A stretch of DNA of 64,000 bases from Oreocharis arfaki. Taxonomy: Eukaryota; Chordata; Aves; Passeriformes; Paramythiidae. The notes below the pieces were generated by a model. The model had not been told where the DNA came from, did not search any database, and worked only from the letters and a program-made list of their open reading frames with translations. Positions 11,921 to 24,312 of this stretch are shown piece by piece. The position numbers and the translations under genes were made by a program. Positions within the stretch are counted from its first letter, which is position 1. Every line of letters starts with the position of its first letter. The stretch is from positions 468,082 to 532,081 of the forward strand of contig VZRR01007595.1 in the NCBI GenBank assembly GCA_013398015.1. The letters run 5' to 3'.

Positions 11921-14900
11921 AGCTCAACTTCAGCTAGTAAGGTTTGGTTCATTAATAACAATGGGAACAGCACAGTACGGAGCACCATGTTGAACTTTCT
12001 TCTTCTGTGGGAGTACCTGTCTCTCCTAAAGGGTTGGACTTTACAGAAGACACTAGTAGTTGTTGATTCCAGGATTTAATGTATTTACTAAAAACTATGT
12101 ACACACACTCCACTCTCACAATTTATTTCAAAATAGTCTAAATCATAGCAGTTGTGTATAAGAGAAATCATTTTAAACATTCCAGATTAATGAATGTGTT
12201 CATTTCTATTTTTCTTCAACAAAATCAAATAACAGGGTTGTGAGGCTTAGTTGGTAAATATTTTTGCAAAACAGAAGTGTTGTTTTCACACCACTAACAG
12301 GCTTAGCTAAAGACCATACACCATTTATAACACCTTAACCATGAAGCTTGTGTTTTCATGAATTGTGCTAATTTAAAATAAATCCTCCGCTGAGCTAATT
12401 AGGAAGGTGTATTAATCCCAAATAATTCCATGTTGAGCTCGTTTCTTCTTAGAGGAAGGGCCTGAATTCCCATTGTTCTGAATCTTTTGAGCTTGTTTAG
12501 GTGATAATGGTGGAAATACTAGTAAAAAGATTACACTGAAAATTGCTGTGATTACTAACACATGTCAAACTATAGAGCAAGACGCTTCCTCCAAATCCTC
12601 AATATTTGGACCCAGGTAATGTGTATATAGTAGATGCTGTGTACACAACCCTGATTCTATACCTCAAAATGGGGTGGCAGGGGTAGTGATGCTCCTAAGC
12701 AATGCCCTGTGGAAATCCAAGGCACAAATTACTTAGTGTGGATCAGAAATATGCAATTTATGAAACCTTGAATAAAAAAATAACCTCTCCATTCACAGGG
12801 ATCACTGAAGAAATTGTCTCTAGGATAAAAGAAAACTAGAGCACTTCAGTAAAGTAACCCTTACTATCATAATGTATTTCTATTATACTAGAACATCTCT
12901 GTAATGCCACTAAAAAACCAAGTCAGTGTCAACTGTGTGTTCTACTTAGCGTGGTTGTTTTTTAACAGATACTGATACTTTCTCCCAGGGATGACTGAGA
13001 AATAAGGAAGGTGAAAACTTCCTATAAATGCATAGTGCCCGAATGTCCTATCACGCAATGTTTGTCTAAATGTGAAATGCTCAATTATTTTCTCATACAA
13101 AAGTTTCCCAGAGAGCCTAAAAGATACAAAACAGTATAAGGACATAGATACTAAGTCATGGTCTGAAAAAAATTATTCCTCTCCTGAAGAGGAAATCTCC
13201 CTGATTTTCCTGTCAGATTATAAATGGTTTTCCAACCTCATGAAGCTAAATAATTCTAACTGAATCAAGCTTCTCAAAGTCACTTTCCAATATTGTTAAC
13301 ATGGTCACTATTAACTGCTTCCCTCAAAAAGGCAATTTACTATGTAGAAAGCTCCCCACCTGAAAGCTCTGAAACAAAGAGAGGCTTCTGTCTTCAGTAT
13401 TCCGCTAATCAAATCAGATTGTCCATACGGAGAGCCAGTGGAATATCCATTTACTATAGCTCATCCACATGAACTTGTCATCAGCTCAAGTACCAATAGC
13501 TGGTGTCCTCACAACAGTCCCTCCTTTCACAAGCAGTCTCATTCCAGACACCCTCAATGCTGGACCTTCCAAGAATTTTGACTACCCAGAATTCAACTAA
13601 TTTAGGATGAACGAAGTATCTTGACCTATCCAACTCCAACTGAGTATTCTGAGATTATTTTTCCCCTCAGAAAAACAGCATGAAGGCAATATATACCAAA
13701 AAGTTTACTTACACAGAAGGCATAACGAAATGTTTTGATGAATATATGTGCAATCATATTTGTTTGCAAATAAGAACTGTAAGATAATACTTTTTTAATG
13801 TATGTACAAAATCCTTTAGATATTTTTTCTTTTGCTTTGCGACATTGCTGACGTACCACTGTAATGTGTAATTGCAAGTGTACAGAGGTGCAGTGCTGCA
13901 CTTAGACTATACAGTACCGCCTTAGAGGAGCTCCAAAGCAGGGCATACGCAATTTGACCCAGTCATTGGTTGTTAAGTATCTACAGAAACCCAGGGAATG
14001 ATTTTTTAAGCACCACTTAGAGCTCCACTTCTACAATCAGTTCGTATAGGCATCTACTGCAATCAAGTCTTGTGTTTACAGATGAGCAATCCACTGACAA
14101 GAACAACTGATAAAATAAAATCCCTGTTCTCCAGCAGTCAGGGCTGTGTTATTAGGCACTACCAGATCATATTTCAAGTCGAGTTTTCAAATCTGCAAAA
14201 GCTATGCTAAGAAAAACCAACATGGTAAGTTAGTTAAACTCTTGCTTTAGCATTGTCCTATGCATCCCATTTCTCAATCCATACATTTTTTAGGTGTCTT
14301 TTTGGGAAATCTATGGAAAGTTACCTTAGGAACAGTACAAGTGGAGAGAGCCCTATACAGCAAGCTTTAGACAACTGTTCCAAGACAAACAGTTTAAAAA
14401 CACTGCATTCTGGGGACACTATTTTAAATTTTGCTTACAGAGGCTGAGCAAATTTAGGGCAAGAAATGAGCATTTATAACCTATTAATCAAAATATTATT
14501 AAGTCATGCAGCTTCTTTACTGGTAAGGGGAGGAAAACACCTGTAAATATCAGTTGAAGTTTAATCACTATAATGAGTTTTTGGCACATTTTTTGAAACA
14601 CCTGCTAGCAATACTGCAGCATCCTTTCTAAGAAAGTGGATTGCTACCAATTCAGCTCTGATTTTGATGATAATATCAGACTGTCTATAGTCTTGAACTC
14701 CTTGGAATGCAGTAGTTTTGCATTATTGTGTCTACAGTACTTTATAATTTATTAGAATGGGATCGCTTCTGAAGCAATATCATCATACAGGAAGTAAACA
14801 TGAAGGTTCCTGATCTAAAAGTGATCCGTGGGACAGTCATGATCAAGCCACATATAGCGGTTTTCTTGTTTTGGCGTTCAAATTCTGCAGCAACTTGCCA

Positions 14901-15463
14901 TTTCTACAACGATAAGAAGCAGAGTTACAATCCATAACCTGGAAGTTGGACTGTGACCTGATGTCCTCAAGAACAATCAGTTTCTGCCATGAAATCTAAA
15001 AATTCTGTCTTTGTACATGTCATTGTCTTATAGCCAAAGAAACCTTTGTTAAGCTGCAAAGAACTCATTCTCTTCCATATATTTTCAGTAACTTTATTCT
15101 TTGTCATCCCTTTGCCAACTGTTCCTAGAGAAAACAAATTGAGTAAAGTAAAAAATGTAAATTGCATGTCAGGAATTATTAGGAGAGATATGAAGTACAA
15201 AACATAGAAAATTACTGTGCCATGGAATAAATTTATGTTTTACTTGCAATGTAAGTCCCAGTTCCCTATCTCAGGGATATAAGGACAGGTTGAAAGGTCA
15301 GGTTCAAGAAGATCTCTACATTAATCACAAGAATGGGCCTTCTTGCCTCCAAGAAACAACTAAACTACGGATATCAAGCAATCAAGGGAGTTATGATACA
15401 GGTCTACAAAGTCAAGGAGGTTATAAAAGAGTGAACCAAATATATTATCAGAAATAAGTAAAT

Positions 15464-15490
15464 AATGATGATGATAATAATAATAATAAA
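15464..15490. repeat. GAT/AAT trinucleotide microsatellite
   Basis: Three GAT units run into about five AAT units. On the minus strand this gives the poly-isoleucine stretch of a 62-codon frame, which is therefore not a protein. Confidence 0.9.
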
Positions 15491-18400
15491 GGCCATGATT
15501 CCTCCTACAATATCAGCTCTAGAAAGATGACAGTTTAAACTAGTTAAAGGATGGACTAGATGTGTGTAAGGAAGAGAAATCCAGTGACACACATAAGTGA
15601 GACATGGCTACCAAAATGGCCATGGATTGGCAATGCACAAAAACTACCATATATTCTAAGTTTATGTCTCCCATCTTTGCAGTTTTGTAGCTGCTAATAC
15701 AGGTAAAGTACTTCAATCTTTGACCTAAGCCAATAGTGCCTCTGAAGCCTTTGAAATAGGCCTACAACCACTTCATCTGCTGTCAGTATTCTGGTTTTGT
15801 TACAGCTTTCCAGAACAGAGGTTTGCAACTGGGAGCTGTCACAGGTATAAGTAGAGATCGTTCACCAGGATGGCACAGTGGAGGAAAATTTACTGCATTA
15901 CAGTAGGATTATCATTAAGCTAAAACTAGTTGGATTACAGTTTCATGAAGTTCATGCTCTGCAACTACAGACATTGAAAATCATTCCATAGGTTCATTGT
16001 CAGTTACTTGGTTCAAGTGCAAGAATCTGTCTATGATGAAAATGAAACAAGCCAGTAAAACATGCTGGTTTATACTGCTCAGAACGTGATTCACTTCAGC
16101 TCAATGGGACTTTGGTCTCATGGTCCTACAGAGCCCAATACTTTGTAGAGACTATTTCACTAAGTTCTTTTTATTCTTATGGACAATTGATTATTCCATC
16201 CAACACTAGTTAATTTCTCTAATCATATGTTTTAGTGTAAACAAAATATGTGCTAACCCACAAATACACAACTTATTAATACCGTGATTTTTAATAAAAT
16301 AAGCTTTTTGTAAGATAAAGAATTATTACATATTTTTTCAGTGTCAGTTCCCCTAAGGGGCTAATATTTCTTCCTGTCAAAATAATCAATCTAAAAAGAA
16401 TAGAGATAAAAATAGTATAAAACCTATTTGACCATGGTTGTTTTTCAATTTATGTAGAAGCAAAAGGATCTGGAGGTAGCAGTGCAAGAAAATATGAGAT
16501 CTCTGATAAAAATTCTCTAGGGAAAACAGTTTTTGAGAATAACTTATCATTCAATGTCTTCTGAATATCTGTGGGCAGTAGATACAGTAAAATGGTGAGG
16601 GAGCAGTATGGCTCTACAAAGTCTTGTCCTCAGAGCAGAGCCCATGGCCTATTATAACTGCCTCCCTCGGGAAGAGAAATCGGCACAGCTTGTTTCATAT
16701 GGGGCTGTGGAACAGAGTTTATTATGTACAGAAATCTGAGCCAGGTGTAGAGCTCTGGGGAAGTAGTTCTGCTTCCGAAGACCCGCTGTTGCTTACAGTA
16801 TCCCTTCCACGCTCCTATCAGCAAATGAAATTCTTGATCTAAAAATCTCCTCAGCCCCAAAAAAGGAGAAAATGCCTAAATACATCAAGTGGTAATCAGT
16901 CCATGATTCCTAACTTTGAAGAGAGTTGAAAAATACCTACATATGTTTTTTATCATGAAATAGAAGCTGGATTTTTCAAAGAAACACTACATTTACAAGA
17001 GCTGCTGCTTCCACCATAAAAATATATATTGTTACATGGCATGCAGCTAGTTTTTATAAGTTTAAGAAACACATTAAACAGACCTGAAAGACGCTACCAT
17101 TTCAATATCCAGAACACTTTTCTTTTTTTGTTTGTTTTATCTAGCTGCTGGATCAATGCAATCAAGCCTATATTACTCCAAGGGCAAGTTGAAATTATAG
17201 CTAGTGTGTTTAAAATAACATTAAATTAGATGACTGTTTTTTGAAACTTACAAAACATTAGAGAATAATAAATAAACATACAAAATTAATTTAGAAAAAT
17301 CCTTCACTTGTAAGATATATACACTTTGCCAAATATTTATTTCATCAGGTGGCAACACCTGATTTCGGTCATGACTAGTATTTTATATGGCTCAAGGGTT
17401 TTAACTGAACAGATACCTTTGCAATATCATCATCTTCATTATTCACAAAAAAAAAAAAAAGCTAAAATGATCTACTTTGTATGTTTTTTTCTTCAGAGTT
17501 TTCTCGAACTACTTATTTTTTGGATCCGTAGTGTTTATTCATTTTAAAAATCATAGCAAAAGTCAAGTAAAGTATATGCACATAGTAACAAAAGCATAAA
17601 ATGGTAAAATAATAATTATCTTCATTTTTAAACACTTCCTTATTTTATCATCCTTGCCTGTAAGATTTATAAACCTGTCTTTCTAAATGCCCTGTCAATA
17701 ATAATGAGTCTATTTTTTAAATTACTGAGGAGTCCAAATGTGGCCCTTGATCAGACTAAAGCAGAACTGAAACACTGTAATTTCATGAGCTGTCTTTTTA
17801 AGAAACATTCCAACCTCTTGCTAATAAATGCAGTTTATTCATATTAAAATTAAATGTAACCTTATCCCCGCAGATATAATTTGCAAAATACTCATCAAGA
17901 TAATGTCAAATATTTTTGAAAGGCATTCTACCTTCAAAAAAGGTTACTTTCAAGAGTGTGTTTTCCCTGTGCATGCTTTTCCTTTTTCCCAGGTTTCAAC
18001 TTTTCACTGTTCAAACTAGTGCTTTTTTCTTTTTTTTTTTTAATTCTCTATTTTCCTAAAGAATTTTGTCAAGGAAATCACATCAGAACTGAGAGAAGCA
18101 TGAGTGGGAGGTAGAGGAGAGAGAGAAGAAAGATTTTGAACAGAAACCAAGGACATTTTTTGTTTCCGGTTGAGTTAAAATGACTGATTTGGGGGGAGGA
18201 GAGTTCTTTGTTTTTGTAATTACTCAAGTTATTATGCATGATTGGTGAACAATATTTTATATTGCCTTAAATAATTACTTTACTTTTTCAGATAATCACT
18301 GTGTGTGTAAATATGCCATGCATGTAAATAACTGGGGTTTCTCAGCTCTGAACAAAATTTGAGAGTTTATATTGTTATTAAACATTTCCTGTTCCATTAA

Positions 18401-18531
18401 TGGTTGAAACATTTTATTAATATTTTTGTGTTAATATCAAATTTTTAATGAGTATATGTGCCAGTCTCATTTATTTACTTTTAAATTTGGAACAGCTGAA
18501 GTCAAAACCAAAATGTCTTTCTTTAATGTTT

Positions 18532-18925
18532 TCACAGAAACACACAATGGGTCAAGTTGGAAGGGACCACAGTGGGTCATCTGGTCCAAACTCCCTGCTC
18601 AGGCAGGGTCATCCCCAAGGACATGGCACAGGATTGTGTCCAGATGGTTCTTGGATATCCCCAGTGAGGGAGAATCCACAGCCTGCCTGTACAATCTGTT
18701 CTAGTGCTCAGTCACACACACTGCAAAGAAGTTCTTCCTTATGCTCAGGTGGAACTTCCTGTGCACCGCTTTAGTCCATTACCTTGTGTCCTATTGCTTG
18801 GAACCACTGAAAAGAGCCTGGTCCATCCTCTTGACACACTGCCTTCCGATACCTACATAAACATCTATATAACTTTTCAATGGCGTTTGGGCCTGCAAGA
18901 CTTAAAGCAGCTTTCCTCTCTAAAG
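18532..18925 (-). mobile_element. CR1 LINE 3' end, 5'-truncated, minus strand
   Basis: The plus strand shows the reverse complement of a CR1 3' region: TTCACAGAAACACACAAT at the terminus, then GTTGGAAGGGACCAC, CATCTGGTCCAAACTCC and CTGCTCAGGCAGGGTCATCC, and further in GAAAAGAGCCTGG and CCTCTTGACAC. These words are typical of the last few hundred bases of avian CR1. The right-hand 80 bases (18845-18925) are more diverged, so that boundary is soft. The 74- to 108-codon plus-strand frames here are antisense readings of the repeat. The copy is non-autonomous and inactive. Confidence 0.93.
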
Positions 18926-21900
18926 TAGATACTGTGATAATTTTTATAAAGCTCAGAAATTCTAGGCCTCATTGAAAGATCTGTTTTCTAGAAAGCCTAT
19001 GCAGATAACAACCAGTGAAGCAAATTACTTTTTAGCCAATCTCACTAACTGACCTTGTAACAGTAACAGATATACCAGCTCCATCCAAGAAAACAATGTT
19101 GTTTTAGTGACAGGCTGCCTAAAGGTACCTTCCCCAACATCTCCAAAAAAGTGTTGTCTTGGGTGCAGAATATGGCCTTACCACGAAGATACTAACAAGC
19201 AGTTAGTCACTAGACTGTAGATTGAGAGGTGCTTTATGTACCTTTTATTATTGCACATAAATACTGCTAAGGACTTTGAGACTGGATACCCAATTCAAAA
19301 CCTACATTCTTTAATCTTGTTCTTTGAGAGAAATAATTTTTGCTCATTTGTTAAACCAGTTGATCCACAAGCTGCCACATCTTCAGAATGACTGGTAACA
19401 CAACAAGATCTTCTCTATTAGCAGTAAAATAGCCCAAAGATTGTTTTCTTCTGTAATTATATTTTTAGCCTTATCCCTTCCAGGTGACTCTTGTCAAGAA
19501 TCTAGAAGCAGCCATTTGAAGATTAAATGTTTCAGCTCCCTGAGAAATTATTCTTGATTTGTCCTTCAATCACAGATTTTCTATAGAGACTGCAATTTTA
19601 CAAGTGTTTTGTCATAGCAGTCAAGAAGTGGAAAATGTTTGGAAATAACCAGCGCCCTTTAATTTTTTTCATTTTCCAGAGACAGTATTTCGGTAGTCCA
19701 TTAAAATGGTCATGGAAATCCAGAAGTGCCAAAGCCCAAAGCTGTGGAAACATTGTAACATAAATGTGATGGAACTGATGTCATCCAGTAGCAGTGGAAA
19801 TTTATTGGACCAGCACAGCCAATTCAGTCCCCAGTGACAATAGACCGCAATGATATGAGCCTTCTTAGGATGAGAAAAAAAAAAAAAAAGTATATAAATA
19901 TTCCAGGAAAAATTGGTAGAGAAATAAATGTCACTGCAAAAGCCATTATCTATTTTGTGCAGATGAAAAATAGCTGCTGCTGAAGAAGTGACTATACAGA
20001 AGCTCTACTTACAATTCCCGGCCCTCAGAAAAGGTTTTTGTTGATGTATTTTTGTAGCTGTTTCAACTTATAATCATACCTGCTTGTACTGATCAACTCA
20101 GCCTGCTGCTCAGTTACTGGGAAAGAATATTTTTACGTTTTTTTAGTAGTTCTTGAAATGAAGAGAAATAATATTTTGACTGAAACATCCAGATTTTGCG
20201 ACATTGTCTGCTGAAGGTGACTAAATTGAATGAGTGAAATAGATTCTCTGGGTTGAAAAGGCTTGTAAAATTTGGAAGAACAAAAAATTATCTACTCCCA
20301 CCAGAGCTTTCAAAATTGAACAATAATATTCTTCTGAAAGACTCATTAACCAACAGCAAGAATGTTGAAGTTTAGATTATTTAATTTCATAATGCCACAG
20401 ATATTATAATACAAAGTTTAATCTTTAGGTAAGAACTAATTATAAAGCTCAGAAGAAAAACCTGACGTTTCAGGTTGTCCTAAAACTGTTCTGCATAATG
20501 TATCTGAAAAAAACTCCATGAATGTAGGTTTGTGGTTCAGATTTCATCTGTTAAAGTCTGATACTATACCAGACCACTTGTTTTCCACTGTAAAGCTAGA
20601 AAAAAAGTAGAATATAGTAACTATTATAACAATCTTCAACATTGTACATTTCTGTGATGAATAAGTGCTTGGCCTTTATGAACATTATTAAATTTTATTT
20701 GAAAGACTTTTTAAATACATCTATAGAGTTGGGCTTTAAATAATAGCATCTAATCTCTCTCTTCCTCAGACACAGGGTGGGAAGGACTTATTGCAGCACT
20801 CCAGAAGTATTCATTCAGACACAAGACATAACTGGATGAGTCTTCTCACAGACTTCTGTTATCGTGTGCAACAGGTGCACTTTATACTCCCATGTGATTA
20901 TAGAAAGTGGGCTTTGTAGTACTGAGTTTTGTTCTGCAACCTGATGAGAATTTCAAAAGAGATCTGAAATGAATAAAATTTAAAATTTCCCCCACACTTA
21001 TCAAATCATACACTGAGACTTCTGCATGAAAACTTGTCAAAGAAAGAACTGGGAATGCCTGAGAGTGCAACTGGAAATTTGTGGTGTCTTTTCTTTAGTT
21101 TCCCACTTTTGACTTTCTTGATCAAGTCCTGCACACTTGTTTTCAAGTTTGTTTTTTTTTTTCTAAATAAAGACATGTAACTTAGATATATCAATATCTC
21201 TAGAATTTCACATACAAAACCAGCTAACCGTCATTGAAATAAACATACAACTTTGAAATGTATCTCAAGAAAGCTCCAATTCATCCTGTAGAATTTGAGC
21301 TAAATTCAATTTTATGATCACTTTTTATTGTTCAGAGATTATTAAAAAATTATGCTAATGAGAGACTAAAAAACACACAGCAACTATGGTTTTTCAATAC
21401 AACAAGAAAAAGGTTGGGGAGCAGATCCTGTTCAAGGATAATATCATAACAATACCACTTGTGTGATTTCAGTCAGTTGATTGCAACCCACACAGACTGT
21501 GCCCCTGGTGCAGGCTGTGATGGCAATGCTGCTAAAAGTGGAGAACTTCCTAGAATAAGTAGAGAAGTTATTTTGCATGGCTCAGTAAGATGAGAAATAG
21601 GTATAATGAGATGATGTAGAAGTTTCTCAGCTCATTGTAATAAACTGTCAGATGTAAAACAGCATTTGAATGGGTAGAACCATTAAAATAATTCTAGCAC
21701 AGCTTCTGAGAACAAAGTTACTAAATCGTATTTCCAAAAAACCATCAAAGTACAAAAAAAAGGCAAATTGGTGCTAGCAAAAGGAAGAATAGCATACTGC
21801 AATGTCACCCTTGGACATTCAAATGGATCACTTAACAGTAAACTTGTGTTCTAAAACCTACCTATTACTGAAATTATATGTCTTGACATGACTAGACTAT

Positions 21901-23918
21901 CCTATATTGCCAACAATATATTAGCTCTTAGTTGAAATGGTCACCTTTTTAGACTAAGACTTGATCAAAAGAATATGATTTTCTCTGTAGTCACTCGTGC
22001 CATAAATACACAGAAATATCGTGATATTTTTAAGTTTCTTAATCAGCCATTTGGAAATGTAATAGTCCATTCTTTTCTTGATATTTTTCAGGGCAGTAAT
22101 GAAGCATCACTAGAACTCAGAAAATATAGAAAGTGTGCTACAGTCAAATTATTTGGACATTGACAAAGTGTTATTATTGGTAAATGATAAGTCTACTGCT
22201 AAACTTGGGAGACATAATTCTTTCCACAAATTAATGGGAAATGTGAATAAATACATGTTCGATTAATAATTGAGTTCATATACTGCATAATACTGAAAAG
22301 TAAGCTTCTGGTGATCCATAATTTAATCTTGCAGACACAAGTCACTGATCATTATTAACTGTCAAAAAGTTTGAGAATTATAGAAGATATTTCATTTGTC
22401 AGATGTGAAAACATGGAAATTATCAGGCAAGGCCCTCTATGATAGCTCTTGAAGAGAGAGAGGTGAAATTCCCAGTTTAAAGGAGACTTACCACTAGCAC
22501 AATTTGTCAATGCACTAGACTTACTGCAGGTGTGCTGCTCAGTGACACTGCCTGCTCAGAGCAGTCTCAATTACATGCCCTGAGTGCACTACGGAGTTCT
22601 GTCTTCAGATGTAAAAAGGAGTTGCTCTGCAAACAACTTTAGATGGATTGAGAAGAAACAGTTGTGTTTAATCAAGATGCAAAAATCCAAACTCTTCTTT
22701 CTTTAGTCATGTATGTTTCAATAGCTTCAGGTTAAGGAGGAAGGAAAGGAGAGACAGGAGATATGGGGATAACTACCTCTTCTGGCTGCAGAGATTTGAA
22801 ATCACATCCCTTCTATAAATATTGTATTATTGCACTCCAAGGTATTCTGAAGAGCTTCCTGAAGGTAACTGCACATTGCATGAAGTAGTTCAACACTCAC
22901 TGGTCCAGAGAATATGAACGTGACTTTAGACTATGTTTAAGAAAATCACTTTGGAATGCTCTGGTTCTACATCTGGGCCTGGCTCTGTTAAACACTTCAG
23001 ATAAAAACATAGGTCTTTGGAATCAGGAATGGGACTCAGATTCACCTGTATTCGGCAAGTGCTCTGTTGACTATGCAAATCAACGGATATAGTTTTTTTG
23101 GCCTGTTGAATCCATGTGTATATACTACCCAGGTTTAGCAAAACAGAGTAAGTCAAATTGCTTCAGGTGGAATAAGGAACTGAAAACAGGTGTCCTATAT
23201 CCTAAATCAATGACCTAGCCCTTGAAGTGCTAGGACACTGATTAGTTAGTTAAACTTTCTCCTCCCTAAAAATGACTGCCCATTCTCTGATTTTGAATTA
23301 AAAAATGAATTGTTTGAACCTAATGGAAAGACAATGAAAGAGTTGTGAAAACATACTATTTTTTTAGTATTCCTTCATTTCTACCTTAAGATACTGAGCT
23401 ATGCAATGGTGTTTTTGGCTGCCATTCCTAAAGCTCCTTGTGTCTTTCATAAGGAAATTACCGCCTAATCTGGCAGTTGTAAAAATCAGGTGCTGCAGAA
23501 GTTAGTGCTGTGATGTCTCCATTCCCTTTATGAACCTACAAGTAAAATGGATCTACTTGTAGACATGGACAGTATCCTAACCTATCTGGATCTAAAGAGT
23601 GGCTGGACCAGATGAGAGACATTCATATTCTCCTGCTTCTCTCGAAGAGGAAACTAATTCCAGGCTCACACGTCCTACATGAAGGCTTGTTTATTCAAGC
23701 TTTGGATTACAAGGGACTTTATTGGCTTTTGCTGTTGTATTCTGTTGAAGATCTATTTAACTTCTTATTTGAATCTCTGCATAATTGAAAAAAAAATCAA
23801 CCCACAGTTTTTTACAAGATTGAAGGTTTAATTCTAAAGTTATGGAAAAGTGAAGTAGACAAACTTTCACAAATAACATTTTATTCAGCATAAATAAATT
23901 GCTGAACTAGCCACCAAA

Positions 23919-23943
23919 TAGGTAATTGTGATACAATTGCCTA
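23919..23943. repeat. Inverted repeat, 11-base arms with 3-base spacer
   Basis: TAGGTAATTGT and ACAATTGCCTA face each other across GAT, with ten of eleven positions complementary. Each arm contains a homeodomain-type TAATTG or CAATTG core. It may be a paired homeodomain site or a chance palindrome. Confidence 0.7.
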
Positions 23944-24292
23944 CCAATTCAGTTAAATAAAAAGTGTAAAGAACCACCAGAATAATTTAAGAAATAACCG
24001 TGTCACACATTTTGCAATATGACATTTTTAAATTGTAAAAAATTGGGGGGGTGAAACTGAAGGAATGGGAAAGTTAGAAATAAAAGTGAATCTGTACTGC
24101 CCAAAAGAATGCTTTAAACTGTGTTAAAAGTTGACAGAAGGTAAAAGAGCCTGATTCTATAAAATACTGGAGCTTCTTGTGTATTTCTTTATGAAACTGA
24201 ACCAGCAGAAGTGAGATCAATTATTTCAATAGGGTTTCAATCAGGGCATGGATAATTTTAAAATAAATTATTTGAATGAATTACTCCTGAAG

Positions 24293-24312
24293 TATTTATT
24301 TATTTATTTATT
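24293..24312. repeat. TATT tetranucleotide microsatellite
   Basis: Five perfect TATT units. It is a short simple repeat in AT-rich DNA. Confidence 0.9.

Larger units (their letters stand above)
10186..18531. other. Intergenic DNA, no supported gene
   Basis: More than 8 kb with no recognisable gene or large repeat. Visible small structures are A runs at 10927-10941 and 17447-17460, a G-rich cluster (11734-11775), a 10-base tandem duplication (11901-11920) and a GAT/AAT trinucleotide run (15464-15490). The overlapping frames of 65-76 codons at 11620-11927 arise from the G-rich cluster and read as proline/threonine- or glycine-rich low complexity. Other frames, up to 91 codons, have no supporting features. 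Confidence 0.5.

Noticed and set aside
13209..13262. CR1-like 3' end (GGTTTTCCAACCTCATGAAG, then AATAATTCTAAC)
   Set aside because: It resembles a CR1 terminus but is too short and degenerate to call with confidence.
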